A stretch of DNA of 64,000 bases from Hydrogenophaga sp. NFH-34 (GTDB lineage Bacteria; Pseudomonadota; Gammaproteobacteria; Burkholderiales; Burkholderiaceae_C), in NCBI RefSeq assembly GCF_021401345.1, contig NZ_JACBGE010000002.1, positions 248,001-312,000 of the forward strand. The letters run 5' to 3'. This document shows positions 21,455 to 30,572 of this stretch, piece after piece; position 1 is the first letter of the stretch; the number at the start of each line of letters is the position of its first letter. Below the pieces are notes generated by a model. The model was not told where the DNA came from. It ran no database searches and saw only the letters and a program-made list of their open reading frames with translations. The translations under genes were made by a program, and so were the position numbers.

Positions 21455-21865
21455 ATGGCCAACCGCAAGATCATCGATGTCGAAGGCATCGGTCCCGTCA
21501 TCGCCGACAAACTGACCCAGGCCGGCGCCAAGGACACCGACAGTCTGCTTACCCAGACGCGAACCCCGGCGCTGCGCAAAGCTCTGGCCGAAAAGACGGG
21601 CCTGAGCGAAAAGCAGGTTCTCAAGTTCGCCAACATGGTCGACCTCTACCGGGTCAATGGCATTGGCTCCGAATACGCCGAACTGCTGGAAGCCGCCGGC
21701 GTGGACACGGTGCCAGAACTGGCCAGGCGCCGGCCGGACAACCTGCACCAGGCACTCATTGCCGCCAACACAGCGCGCAAGATGGTACGGCGATTGCCCA
21801 CCGAGACCGAAGTCGCTCGCTGGGTGGAAGAGGCCAAGGGGCTGCCACGGGCCCTGTCCTACTGA
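21455..21865 (+). CDS. DUF4332-type helix-hairpin-helix protein
   Basis: This 136-aa protein begins MANRKIIDVEGIGPVIADKL after GGAAAGGA. It contains two helix-hairpin-helix-like repeats, VEGIGPVIADKLTQAGAKDT and VNGIGSEYAELLEAAGVDTV, the layout of DUF4332 proteins. Such motifs often bind DNA without sequence specificity. The function is unknown. It ends 7 bases from the convergent MFS gene. Confidence 0.82.
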   Translation: MANRKIIDVEGIGPVIADKLTQAGAKDTDSLLTQTRTPALRKALAEKTGLSEKQVLKFANMVDLYRVNGIGSEYAELLEAAGVDTVPELARRRPDNLHQALIAANTARKMVRRLPTETEVARWVEEAKGLPRALSY

Positions 21866-21872
21866 GCCGGCT

Positions 21873-23198
21873 TCAATCCCCTCCCGACGGCCTGGATGGC
21901 TGCAGGGCGCGCTGACGGCCGCGCTGCATGTCCACCGGCTGCAGCAGGGCCAGCCCCACCAGAAACAGCACGGCCGTAAAGCCGATCGCCAGCCGCTGGT
22001 TGCCCCCTGTGGCCCAAGTGATCACCCCGTAACTCAGGGGCCCCAGAATGCTGGCCAAGCGAATGGCAAATGTCCACAGGCCATAAAACTCAGCCAAGCG
22101 GGCGGGCGGTGCCAACACCCCCGCCATGGCCCGACCGGCCGATTGGCTGGAGCCCATGCACAGGCCGGCGATGACGGCGGCCCACCAGAACCCCCCTTTG
22201 GTGGTCGTCAGCGCCGCGATGATGCAAGTAACGGCCCACCCTATCAACGTGATGCCCAAGGCCCGTTTGTGGCCCAGGCGGTCCTGGCCATAGCCAAACA
22301 CGAACGCTCCGAGCATGGCCGCGATGTTGAGCACGAAGATCAACGCCATGGTCTCCTGCTGGGCGAACCCCACCACCTGCTCCGCATAGATGGCGGCCAG
22401 CGCTACCGCCACGGCAACCCCACCTTGGTACGCGACGGCACATCCCAGCAACCACAGGAAATCACGGTACTGCCGTGCTTCGCGCAGGGTCTGACCCAGT
22501 TGCCGCAAGGAGCTTCGCCAGCCCAGCGCCACGGAGGCAGAGGCCGTCTCGGCTGCCGGGCGCTCACGCACCAGCGCGAATGTGACACCGGCGGACAGCC
22601 CGAAAGTCACCGCCGTGATGAGCATGGTGACGGGCACAAAGCGGTCGGCCGACTGCCCCTGTGCCTGGGCCCACAACACATAGGCCAGGCTCAGCCCCAG
22701 CGCCAACATACCCCCCAGATAGCCCAGACTCCAGCCCCAGCCACTGACACGCCCCATCGCTTCTGGTCGCGCCAACTCGGGAAGGAACGCCGCCACCAGA
22801 GATTCACCCCAGGCGTAACAGGCGTTCGACACCACCACCAGCACCAACGCGAGCACAACCCCCCCCGGCTGTACCCCGGCCAACGCGGCGGTGCTGAGCA
22901 CGCAACCCGCCGTCACGATCATGAGCAGTCGCTTTTTGGCAGCCCGCCGGTCGGCCCAGGCCCCCATCACAGGAATCGAGAGCATCACCAGCGCATTGGA
23001 CAGACTCAGCGCCGCTGTCCAGGCAAACGTGGACCAAGGACGGCCTCCGGCCACGGCGCCCACGAAATAGGCGGCGAACACCGCCGTCAGCACCACCGTT
23101 GTGTATCCGGAATTGGCGAAGTCGTACATCGCCCAACCGAACACTTCGCGCCGCCGCACGCCAGGATTCAGCGCATCGGCGGCGAACAGTGCCTTCAT
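21873..23198 (-). CDS. MFS transporter, UMF1 (Atg22-like) family
   Basis: This 441-aa protein has about twelve membrane helices and the UMF1 N-terminal signature RREVFGWAMYDFANSGYTT. Further family features are the GRVSGWGWSLGYLGGMLAL segment and GSSQSAGRAMAGVLAP in the second half. It belongs to the major facilitator superfamily, near Atg22-type carriers that are linked to amino-acid efflux in yeast. The substrate here is unknown. Confidence 0.9.
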   Translation of the reverse strand: MKALFAADALNPGVRRREVFGWAMYDFANSGYTTVVLTAVFAAYFVGAVAGGRPWSTFAWTAALSLSNALVMLSIPVMGAWADRRAAKKRLLMIVTAGCVLSTAALAGVQPGGVVLALVLVVVSNACYAWGESLVAAFLPELARPEAMGRVSGWGWSLGYLGGMLALGLSLAYVLWAQAQGQSADRFVPVTMLITAVTFGLSAGVTFALVRERPAAETASASVALGWRSSLRQLGQTLREARQYRDFLWLLGCAVAYQGGVAVAVALAAIYAEQVVGFAQQETMALIFVLNIAAMLGAFVFGYGQDRLGHKRALGITLIGWAVTCIIAALTTTKGGFWWAAVIAGLCMGSSQSAGRAMAGVLAPPARLAEFYGLWTFAIRLASILGPLSYGVITWATGGNQRLAIGFTAVLFLVGLALLQPVDMQRGRQRALQPSRPSGGD

Positions 23199-23247
23199 TG
23201 ACCAGCCCGGTTGCGCGCAGAGTCAGGCTGGAGCGGATTGCCGCCGT

Positions 23248-23868
23248 TCAATGCAGATGGCGGGGTTTGCGAGGGCCGCCATGCGATGGGCCACCGTGAC
23301 CACGAGGCGGTTTGCCCAGTTGCATGGAGCTCACCAGATCGTCAAAACGCTGAGTGAACAGCTTGTCAATTGCGGCCACCACGTCACCGAGTTCGGTGGC
23401 ATCGAAATGGCGCTCCATGACATGCACCACATCCTGGACCAGCAGATCACGCTGGACCTGCATGATGGCAGCGGGTGTCGGCCCGACGAAACACATCATG
23501 AAATCGTCACGTGCCTCTGCATCCTCGGGTGCTTCGTCCTCGTCGAACTCGGTATCGTAGAAAGACACCTCCAGGGGGGCTCCTGCAGCCGCAATCTCGT
23601 TGAGACCCATGCAGGCATCCTCGATCACCTGACGGAAGTCTTCGTCGCCCGGGACGGTCCAGCAGATCTGCAGCAAGTGGTCTCCGGCGTCGAACCGGAT
23701 GCCGGGTTCATCTTCATAGGCACTCTCGGCCGCAGCGGCCAAAGAGCGGGCGCCCGCGTACTGCCAAAGAGGCTTGAGCGCCTCTTGAATCTGCTCGTAC
23801 GCCACATCCTCGCGCAGCGACACATCGCCATGCACATGGATTTCAAAGGGGGCGTTGTATCGGGTCAT
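23248..23868 (-). CDS. Conserved acidic hypothetical protein
   Basis: This 206-aa soluble protein begins MTRYNAPFEIHVHGDVSLRE. It is strongly acidic in the middle (EFDEDEAPEDAEARDD) and ends in a Gly/His-rich tail (GHGGPSHGGPRKPRHLH). No catalytic motif or signal peptide is visible and I cannot name a family. It is the last core gene before the tRNA-Leu fragment, 51 bases away. Confidence 0.8.
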   Translation of the reverse strand: MTRYNAPFEIHVHGDVSLREDVAYEQIQEALKPLWQYAGARSLAAAAESAYEDEPGIRFDAGDHLLQICWTVPGDEDFRQVIEDACMGLNEIAAAGAPLEVSFYDTEFDEDEAPEDAEARDDFMMCFVGPTPAAIMQVQRDLLVQDVVHVMERHFDATELGDVVAAIDKLFTQRFDDLVSSMQLGKPPRGHGGPSHGGPRKPRHLH

Positions 23869-23918
23869 GGAAACTCACTGTACCGGTGAAACCGGAAAAA
23901 ACCTAGCGCAGGATGCCG

Positions 23919-23975
23919 TGGTGCCCCGGACCGGAATCGAACCGGTACGCCCGGTTAGAGGCGGCGGATTTTAAG
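23919..23975 (-). tRNA. 3' fragment of tRNA-Leu(UAA), island attachment site
   Basis: Read on the minus strand, this 57-bp stretch runs from the anticodon loop (CTTAAAA) through half of the anticodon stem, a long class II variable arm, the T arm (GGTTCGATTCC) and the acceptor half CCGGGGC to an encoded CCA. The 5' half (D arm and 5' acceptor strand) is missing: past 23975 the sequence no longer fits a tRNA. The integrase lies 176 bases further on. This is the displaced 3' end left when an element inserts in a tRNA gene; the rebuilt intact tRNA should be at the other end of the island, outside this window. Confidence 0.82.
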
Positions 23976-24151
23976 CAACAGCATACGGTCCGCATCGGGT
24001 GTACTCCCGGCCTGGATACAGCTTGCCGCAGCAGGTTTTCCGCAGGGCTAAAGGTTTAGATCATATCCCGGTGTGCGATGCAAACCGCCCCGGTTCCCAT
24101 TCGCTTGGCTCCTAGCCGGCTCCTGGAATCGGCGCCTTTCAGGAGCACCTT

Positions 24152-25354
24152 ATGGCAAAGATCAAGCTGACAAAGAGCCTCATTGACGCTGCGCAGGCCA
24201 AAACCTGCGATGTTGAACTCCGGGATACGCTTGTTCCCGGCTTCCTGTGCAAGATTACACCTGCTGGGCGCAAGGTGTTCATGCTTCAGTACCGCACAAA
24301 CTCGGGCGTACGCCGCAAGCCGGCGCTCGGGCAATTCGGCGAGTTGACCGTCGATCAGGCCCGATCCTTGGCGCAGGACTGGTTGGCCGAAGTACGGCAC
24401 GGAGGTGATCCCGGGCATGACAAGACGGAGGCCCGCAGGGCACCGACGGTCAAGGAGCTTTGTGTGCGCTTCATGGAGGATCACTCCAAAGTACGCAACA
24501 AGCCGAGCACCCAGCAAAGCTACCAGTACCAGATCGACAGCCATATCCTTCCCGCCTTTGGCAGCAAGAAGGCCCATGAGGTCACTCGACTGGACATGAT
24601 CGCGCTGATGAAGCGCATGGAGAAGTCCCCGACTCAGGCCAATCGTGTGTTGGCCTGCCTGCGCAAGATGTTCAACTTGGCCGAGTTCTGGGGCTACCGA
24701 TCAGACGGTTCCAATCCCTGCCGCCATGTGCCCAAGTTCCCGGAAAAAGGCTCGACCCGCCTTATTACCGATGAGCAAATGGTCAAACTGTTCGCGTATC
24801 TGGACAAAGCAGAGGCCAAGGGACTGGAGCATCCCATCTACCTTCTTGCCATCCGCTTGCAGTTTGAGTTCGCAGCCCGTATGTCAGAGATCCTGCTCTT
24901 GCAGTGGGATTGGCTCGACTTGACCAATGGTCGGGTCGTCTGGCCAGACAGCAAGACCGGCGACATGTCCAAGCCGTTGAGCGTCGAGGCACGCCGCCTG
25001 CTGGAGAGCGCGCCGCGCTATGGCAGTTCGCCATTCGTTTGTCCAGCCATTCTCAACCAAGACAAGCCACTCAGTCCCCACGCTTACTACAACGCATGGC
25101 GGCGCATCCTTGATCGCGCCGGCGTGCCGCGGGTGGGAACCCACGGCATCCGCCACCGTTCGGCGACGGACATTGCCAACTCTGGCATCCCGGTCAAGGT
25201 CGGCATGGCGCTGACCGCACACAAGACCGTGGCGATGTTCATGCGTTACGTCCACACCGAGGATGATCCGGTGCGTAAAGCGGCCGATCTGGTGGCGACC
25301 CGGCGCAAGTCAGTCGTCAGCACTCGCCAAGGACCAAATCAGGTGGCCACATGA
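24152..25354 (+). CDS. P4-type tyrosine recombinase/integrase
   Basis: The 400-aa integrase has an N-terminal arm-binding domain of the DUF4102 kind (VPGFLCKITPAGRKVF, LGQFGELTVDQARSLA), a core-binding helical domain (about 100-185) and a C-terminal catalytic domain. All six catalytic residues are visible: R243 (AARMSE), K268 (DSKTG), H331 and R334 (HGIRH), H357 (TAHKT) and Y366 (MRYVH). It should catalyse insertion at the tRNA-Leu site next to it. The start follows TCAGGAGCACCTT. The gene looks intact. Confidence 0.95.
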   Translation: MAKIKLTKSLIDAAQAKTCDVELRDTLVPGFLCKITPAGRKVFMLQYRTNSGVRRKPALGQFGELTVDQARSLAQDWLAEVRHGGDPGHDKTEARRAPTVKELCVRFMEDHSKVRNKPSTQQSYQYQIDSHILPAFGSKKAHEVTRLDMIALMKRMEKSPTQANRVLACLRKMFNLAEFWGYRSDGSNPCRHVPKFPEKGSTRLITDEQMVKLFAYLDKAEAKGLEHPIYLLAIRLQFEFAARMSEILLLQWDWLDLTNGRVVWPDSKTGDMSKPLSVEARRLLESAPRYGSSPFVCPAILNQDKPLSPHAYYNAWRRILDRAGVPRVGTHGIRHRSATDIANSGIPVKVGMALTAHKTVAMFMRYVHTEDDPVRKAADLVATRRKSVVSTRQGPNQVAT

Positions 25355-25461
25355 TCACTGGCCAGCAACTAGCCCCGTTGGTCCTGCTCGTTATGTCAGC
25401 GTTCTACCAACGGGCACAACGCCCTGCCCCACACGTGTATCGTGCTTGGGCATGGAAAAAC

Positions 25462-25476
25462 TACCCGTATCGGGTA
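25462..25476 (+). promoter_or_regulatory. Palindromic operator of the RelE/HTH toxin-antitoxin pair
   Basis: TACCCG-TAT-CGGGTA is a perfect inverted repeat with a 3-base centre. It adjoins a possible -10 element (TATAGT, 25475-25480) and lies 16 bases upstream of the toxin start. It is a natural site for autorepression by the HTH antitoxin; this is inferred from position. Confidence 0.6.
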
Positions 25477-25492
25477 TAGTTTGGAGGTCAAG

Positions 25493-25876
25493 ATGACGCG
25501 TATCCTCAAGCGGAAGGACTTTGTGCGGTGGCAAGCCAACGAAAAGCTGCCAGACGCCGCCTTGTGCAAAGCGGTTCAGGAGATGGAAGACGGTCTGATT
25601 GACGCGGACTTGGGCGGCTTCCTCTACAAGAAGCGGGTTGCCCGTCCCGGCGGCGGCAAGAGCGGCGGGTACCGAACGCTGCTGTCGGCGAGGATCGGTA
25701 ACCGCTACGTGTTCCTGCATGGGTTCCCCAAAAGCGACAAGGCGAACATCACGCAGGGCGAGAAGAAGGCCTTGCAGTTCGCCGGCAAGGTGTTCCTGGA
25801 ACTTTCCGCCGAGGCCTTGTCGAAGGCACTGCAGTCGGGTGTGATATTGGAGGTGCATTGTGAGCAAGATCATTGA
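25493..25876 (+). CDS. RelE/HigB-type toxin
   Basis: This 127-aa basic protein begins MTRILKRKDFVRWQANEKLP after TTTGGAGGTCAAG. The segment KKRVARPGGGKSGGYRTLLS and the RYVFLHGFPKSDKANI stretch match the RelE-like toxin family of the HigB/DUF-type group (PF06296-like), thought to act as ribosome-dependent or other RNases. The toxin gene precedes its antitoxin and overlaps it by 17 bases, the order usual for HigBA pairs. Confidence 0.85.
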   Translation: MTRILKRKDFVRWQANEKLPDAALCKAVQEMEDGLIDADLGGFLYKKRVARPGGGKSGGYRTLLSARIGNRYVFLHGFPKSDKANITQGEKKALQFAGKVFLELSAEALSKALQSGVILEVHCEQDH

Positions 25877-26162
25877 ATCCCTGCGTGGTGACCTGGCTGC
25901 GCTCCACGCAGCAGGAGCGATCAGCAAGGTGACGATGCGCAAGTTCGACGCGATCTGCCCGCCGCCGGTCAGGGAGTTTGGTGCAGCAGACATCAAGCGC
26001 CTGCGCGAAACCTTGAAGTTCAGTCAGCCGGTGTTTGCACTTCATCTGCACACATCGGCTTCGACCGTGCGCAAATGGGAGCAAGGTGAAACCCATCCCA
26101 CAGGGCCGGCACTCAAACTCCTCAATGTCATTGCCGACAAAGGTTTGCAGGCAATCATCTGA
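25860..26162 (+). CDS. HTH (Xre) antitoxin partner
   Basis: This 100-aa protein starts at a GTG inside the toxin gene (MSKIIESLRGDLAALHAAGA). It has a C-terminal helix-turn-helix (IKRLRETLKFSQPVFALHLH followed by TSASTVRKWEQGE) of the Xre/HigA kind. It should neutralise the upstream toxin and repress the operon through the palindrome at 25462-25476. Confidence 0.85.
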   Translation: MSKIIESLRGDLAALHAAGAISKVTMRKFDAICPPPVREFGAADIKRLRETLKFSQPVFALHLHTSASTVRKWEQGETHPTGPALKLLNVIADKGLQAII

Positions 26163-26457
26163 TACCAGGCAAGCGGAACACACCGCTTCCGCAATGGTTC
26201 CTCGGCATCCCATCAATCGCAGCGAGTCCGGGCCGCGAACTTGGCATCGAGCATCTTCTGTTCGAGCCATTCAAAGAGTTGCTGCAGAACGCCACTCATG
26301 TTTCCACTATGCGTCACCGCAGTGTGTGTTGAGTAGCACTGGCGTCATGTCGCAGGCCCTTGCCAGTCAGCCACCGTCGTCTGCGCCACCAAATGCTCCG
26401 CGTAATGGTGACGCAGTCACCCGTCCAGAGCATCTCCGCTTGCGCCAGCACTGAGCC
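26163..26457. other. Gap without a convincing gene
   Basis: These 295 bases separate the antitoxin from the convergent sigma-54 regulator. A 28-codon minus-strand frame (26213-26299, starting MSGVLQQLFEWLEQ) looks like the truncated end of a gene. I see no clear terminator or repeat. Confidence 0.4.
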
Positions 26458-28164
26458 TCAGGCTTGCGAACGCCGTCTCTCCAAGGAAATGCCGTACTTT
26501 TTAACTTTGGCGTAGACGGACGGCTTAGAGATGCCCAGAATTTTGGCCGCCTGGGTAAGGTTGAAGCCTGTGTATCGAACGGCCGTCTCTATCGCCGCTC
26601 GCTCGGCAGCCTCCAGCGAGATAGGTGGGGAGTCTGTCAGTTGTATGGGGGTCTCATCAACTGATACAGAAGGTGTGAACAAGCTCAACGCCGTGACGTC
26701 CACCTCCTGATGGTCGCAAAGATTGACGGCACGCTCCATCGAGTTCTCCAACTCCCTGATGTTGCCTGGCCAAGAGTACGTTTGAAGGCTTGCCATCGCT
26801 TGTGCCGAAATGCCATACACGCTCTTGTTCAGTAGCGAAGAGTACTTTGCGAGGAAGTGGTACGCCAGCAGCGGAATGTCAATCTGCCTGTTGCGTAATG
26901 GCGGAATTTCTATCTCGATGACATTGCAGCGGTAGTACAAGTCCTCTCGAAACGCGCGATTGAGCACCATGTGCTGCAGGTTCTGGTTGCTGGCCGAGAC
27001 GATGCGCACATCGACAGGAATCCCTCGCGTATCGCCGACTCGCACCACCTCACGTTCCTGCAGCACGCGCAGCAGCTTTGCCTGCACGTCAATCGGGAGC
27101 TCCGAAATCTCGTCCAAGAAAATCGTGCCTCCCGAAGCAGCTTCAAACTTTCCGGGGCGTCCTTCTCTGCGTGCCCCAGTGAAGCTTCCCGACGCGTACC
27201 CAAAGAGCTCGCTCTCTATGAGATCGCGGGGCAGCGCCGCGCAGTTAATGGCAATAAACGCCCCCTCATGACGGGGACTCGCATTGTGTATGGCTTGCGC
27301 AAACATTTCCTTGCCAACGCCACTCTCCCCCGAGAGCAGCACGTTGGTAGCACCACGAGCTGCCTTTCTTGCGCTCAGTACTGCCCCTGCCAATGCGGGG
27401 CTTTGCCCGATGATGTCTTCAAACCGATACCGAGCGTGCGACCCCGAGATGTGCTGAGCCAAGGTCCTGACCCGTTGAATCTCACGAAACGTGTTGACCA
27501 CGGAGACCACTTTCCCGGTTTCATCCTTGATAGGTATGGCTGTGTCGACAAGGTGGAGATGAAGAGACGGCGACGTAATGATCAGCTCTCTGTCGATGTA
27601 GCCATTGCCGCTGTCAAAAACGGGTTCCACAACTGTTTGGAAGTCAACAAGGCTGCTAAGCGGTCGCCCAATGGCGGACTCCGGAGAGATGTGCAGTAAG
27701 CGCGCGGCGGTTCTGTTGATGTGGCGCACGACAGTGCCAGGCTCAAGCACGAGCAGGCCATCGGCAATGTGGTCGACGATGGCCTGCTGCTCTTCGACCA
27801 GACGCGCCTGATGCTGGCCATCGAGGAGCAGCTCAAGGGTAGTTGTCAGTGTAGCCTCCAAGTACCCAAGCAGAGCCTTCTGCTCAGCAGTGAAGCTGGT
27901 GCTTGTCGTACTCGCAGTGAGATATGCGATTGCGCTACCAGCCACGGCAAGCGGAGATGAATAGGCCCTCGGGGTGAGCGTCGAAGGCGGTTCGGACCGC
28001 AATCTCAAGTTCAGCACCCCGCTCGTTCGGACCAGCGAAGCGGCGTCTCGCCAAACAGCGTGCTCCTGGAGCACTGCAAGCAACGGATGGCCTGGCTGAG
28101 CCGCTTCACGTACGGTCGTCGGCCCTCTTTTAGGCTTCTTCGCGAGCGCCGGCTTTGGCTTCAT
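26458..28164 (-). CDS. Sigma-54-dependent activator (PAS-AAA-Fis type)
   Basis: This 568-aa enhancer-binding protein has an N-terminal sensory region of the AcoR/DhaR kind, a PAS domain (about 125-235; [20 protein letters not shown]), an AAA+ domain with Walker A GESGVGKE (279-286), the sigma-54 contact loop GSFTGA (326-331, with S in place of the usual A) and Walker [11 protein letters not shown], and a C-terminal Fis-like HTH ([20 protein letters not shown]). It is divergent from an ABC transporter operon that has a sigma-54 promoter, so it most likely activates that operon in response to the transported compound or a derivative. Confidence 0.93.
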   Translation of the reverse strand: MKPKPALAKKPKRGPTTVREAAQPGHPLLAVLQEHAVWRDAASLVRTSGVLNLRLRSEPPSTLTPRAYSSPLAVAGSAIAYLTASTTSTSFTAEQKALLGYLEATLTTTLELLLDGQHQARLVEEQQAIVDHIADGLLVLEPGTVVRHINRTAARLLHISPESAIGRPLSSLVDFQTVVEPVFDSGNGYIDRELIITSPSLHLHLVDTAIPIKDETGKVVSVVNTFREIQRVRTLAQHISGSHARYRFEDIIGQSPALAGAVLSARKAARGATNVLLSGESGVGKEMFAQAIHNASPRHEGAFIAINCAALPRDLIESELFGYASGSFTGARREGRPGKFEAASGGTIFLDEISELPIDVQAKLLRVLQEREVVRVGDTRGIPVDVRIVSASNQNLQHMVLNRAFREDLYYRCNVIEIEIPPLRNRQIDIPLLAYHFLAKYSSLLNKSVYGISAQAMASLQTYSWPGNIRELENSMERAVNLCDHQEVDVTALSLFTPSVSVDETPIQLTDSPPISLEAAERAAIETAVRYTGFNLTQAAKILGISKPSVYAKVKKYGISLERRRSQA

Positions 28165-28187
28165 GGTGTTAAATGTTAATTTATTTT

Positions 28188-28206
28188 ACGTTAACTTTTT
28201 TAACGT
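28188..28206 (+). promoter_or_regulatory. Candidate upstream activator site
   Basis: ACGTTAA-N5-TTAACGT is a 7-bp inverted repeat about 100 bases upstream of the sigma-54 promoter. A related GTTAA motif occurs next to it at 28178. This is the usual distance for an enhancer site of a sigma-54 activator. Assignment to the adjacent regulator is inferred. Confidence 0.5.
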
Positions 28207-28283
28207 ACGTAAGAATTATAAAACACAAATTTAGCGGTTCGTCCGAATTATCTGCTTTCGGCCCTGTTTTTGGTGGTTTTCGG

Positions 28284-28300
28284 CTGGCATGCACATTGCG
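28284..28300 (+). promoter_or_regulatory. Sigma-54 promoter of the ABC transporter/catabolic operon
   Basis: CTGGCATGCACATTGCG matches the sigma-54 consensus TGGCAC-N5-TTGC. The GG (28286-28287) and GC (28298-28299) dinucleotides are exactly 10 bases apart. The expected transcript start is near 28311, about 54 bases before the first gene. The divergent sigma-54 activator supports the call. Confidence 0.82.
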
Positions 28301-28364
28301 ATGCATACGGTAGCGGGCAAGAGCACGCTGACCAAAGTGACAACCAAACGAAACAGGAACTGCA

Positions 28365-29495
28365 ATGAAAAATTTGTGCTGCATCTCGTTGATAGGCTGT
28401 GCATTCGCGTATTCCTCGAATGTGCTCGCCCAGGAAGTGACCGTGCGCATCGGTCACGTCGGACCGATATCGGGACCCCAAGCTCACTATGGCAAGGACA
28501 ATGAAAACGGCGTCCGCATGGCCATCGACGATTTGAACGCGAAGAAAGTCAAGATTGGCGGGAAGACCGCGAAGTTTGTGCTCGCGGCCGAGGACGACGC
28601 AGCTGACCCGAAACAAGGTACTGCTGCTGCGCAGAAGCTCTGCGACGCGAATGTCAGTGGCGTGGTCGGACACCTGAATTCGGGCACCACTTTGCCCGCA
28701 GCCCGCATCTACAGCGACTGTGGGATTCCGAACGTCACGCCCTCTGCGACCAACCCCCAAATCACCAAGCAAGGCTTCAAGACCACATTCCGAGTTCTTG
28801 CTAACGACAATGCGCTGGGCGAGGGCGTCGTCAAGTACGCAGCATCGCAGCTGAAGCTGAAGCGCATTGCCGTCATCGACGACAGAACGGCGTACGGCTC
28901 CGGGATGGCTGAGGTGGTGAAGAAGGCGGCCGTGGCGGCGGGTCTGCAGGTGGTGGATGAGCAGTTCACCAACGACAAGGCCTACGACTTCATGGCAATC
29001 CTGACCGCAGTGAAGACCAAGCAGCCCGATGGCATCTTCTTCGCTGGCTTCGATGCACAAGCCGGCCCGATGCTGCGCCAGATGGAGCAGCTGGGCATGA
29101 CGAACATCAAGTTCATGGGCGGCGACGGTGTGTGCACGGAGAAGCTGATTGAGCTTGCTGCTGGTGCGAAGACGCTTGGAAACGTCGTGTGCGCCGAAGG
29201 CGGCTCCTCCCTCGCCAAGATGCCTGGCGGTACCGCGTGGAAAGCACGCTACGACCAGCGGTTCCCTGGGCAGTTTCAGGTGTATTCCCCCTATGCCTAC
29301 GACGCCGCAATGATGCTGGCCGACGCAATGGTGAAGGCGGGCTCTTCCGACCCGGCGGTGTACCTGCCGACCTTTGCCAAGAGCAGCTATCAAGGCGTCA
29401 CGGCACTGATTGCCTTTGATGCGATTGGAGAGCTCAAGAGCCCTTCCATCACGTTGTATCAATACGCGAGCAACAAGAAATTGGTGCTGAACTAA
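28365..29495 (+). CDS. ABC transporter substrate-binding protein, LivK-like
   Basis: This 376-aa periplasmic binding protein has a signal peptide (cut after SSNVLA) and the branched-chain type I fold: VTVRIGHVGPISGPQAHYGK, a VVGHLNSGTTLPAARIYSD hinge region, TFRVLANDNALGEGVVKYA and the usual IAVIDDRTAYGSGMAE. Proteins of this family also bind aromatic acids, amides or other carboxylates. Given the CoA ligase and crotonase downstream, the ligand is probably a carboxylic acid rather than leucine. Confidence 0.93.
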   Translation: MKNLCCISLIGCAFAYSSNVLAQEVTVRIGHVGPISGPQAHYGKDNENGVRMAIDDLNAKKVKIGGKTAKFVLAAEDDAADPKQGTAAAQKLCDANVSGVVGHLNSGTTLPAARIYSDCGIPNVTPSATNPQITKQGFKTTFRVLANDNALGEGVVKYAASQLKLKRIAVIDDRTAYGSGMAEVVKKAAVAAGLQVVDEQFTNDKAYDFMAILTAVKTKQPDGIFFAGFDAQAGPMLRQMEQLGMTNIKFMGGDGVCTEKLIELAAGAKTLGNVVCAEGGSSLAKMPGGTAWKARYDQRFPGQFQVYSPYAYDAAMMLADAMVKAGSSDPAVYLPTFAKSSYQGVTALIAFDAIGELKSPSITLYQYASNKKLVLN

Positions 29496-29627
29496 TCGCA
29501 CCTCCCGCCTGAACCCTGGTCCTCACACGCTCGTGTGAAGACCAGGGCTGCCCAGCGTTCGCTGGTCAATCGCGCCATCAACGCGTGGACGGCTACTTAA
29601 AACAAACTTCAGAGTCAACTGTTCTCC

Positions 29628-30557
29628 ATGGAAGCATTGGTACAGCAGATCATCAACGGTCTGGTCCTGGGCAGTATGTACGCGCTTGTTGCGCTCGGGT
29701 ACACGATGGTCTACGGCATCATCGGCCTCATCAACTTCGCGCACGGCGACGTGCTCATGGTCGGCGCACTGACCAGCTGGACCATCATCGGGTGGATGAG
29801 CAGTGCCTCGCCCGACATGCCCGGCTGGCTGCAGCTGCTGGTGGCCACCCTCATCGCCATGGTGGTGTGCGGCGCGCTGAACTACAGCATCGAGAAGCTG
29901 GCCTACCGGCCGCTGCGCAATTCGCCCCGGCTGGCACCGCTGATCACCGCCATCGGCATGTCGCTGCTCTTGCAGACCTTTGCCATGATCATCTGGGAAC
30001 CCAACCCCAAGGCCTATCCGGCAACGCTCTCGCGCGAGCCGATCGAACTGGCCGGTGCGGTGATCTCGGTGACGCAGATCACCATCCTGGCCACCACCGT
30101 GCTGACGCTGGCTTTCCTGATGTGGCTGGTCAACAAGACCAACCTGGGCCGGGCCATGCGCGCCACGGCCGAAAACCCGCGCGTGGCCGCCCTTATGGGC
30201 ATCAAGCCCGACATGGTGATTTCGGCCACCTTCATCATCGGCGCCATGCTGGCCGCCATCGCCGGCGTGATGTGGGCGTCCAACTACGGCACGGTGCAGC
30301 ACGCCATGGGCTTCATGCCCGGTCTCAAGGCGTTTGTGGCCGCGGTCATGGGCGGCATCGGCAACCTGGCCGGTGCGGTGGTCGGCGGTATTGCGCTGGG
30401 GCTGATCGAATCGCTGGGTGCAGGCTACCTGGGCCAGCTCACCGGCGGTGTGCTGGGCAGCCAGTACGTGGACATCTTCGCCTTCATCGTGCTGGCTCTG
30501 GTGCTCACGCTGCGCCCCTCGGGCCTGCTGGGTGAACGTGTGGCCGACCGTGCCTGA
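29628..30557 (+). CDS. ABC transporter permease, LivH type
   Basis: This 309-aa inner-membrane permease has about eight helices and LivH signatures: QQIINGLVLGSMYALVALGY at the start, INFAHGDVLMVG, and the coupling segment MRATAENPRVAALMGI. It starts 132 bases after the binding protein and 15 bases before the partner permease. With LivM it forms the transmembrane channel for the imported substrate. Confidence 0.93.
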   Translation: MEALVQQIINGLVLGSMYALVALGYTMVYGIIGLINFAHGDVLMVGALTSWTIIGWMSSASPDMPGWLQLLVATLIAMVVCGALNYSIEKLAYRPLRNSPRLAPLITAIGMSLLLQTFAMIIWEPNPKAYPATLSREPIELAGAVISVTQITILATTVLTLAFLMWLVNKTNLGRAMRATAENPRVAALMGIKPDMVISATFIIGAMLAAIAGVMWASNYGTVQHAMGFMPGLKAFVAAVMGGIGNLAGAVVGGIALGLIESLGAGYLGQLTGGVLGSQYVDIFAFIVLALVLTLRPSGLLGERVADRA

Positions 30558-30572
30558 CCGGGGAGAGATCAC

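Noticed and set aside
24056-24577. 173-codon minus-strand frame opposite the integrase
   Set aside because: It is a shadow of the integrase gene, which has all catalytic residues on the other strand.
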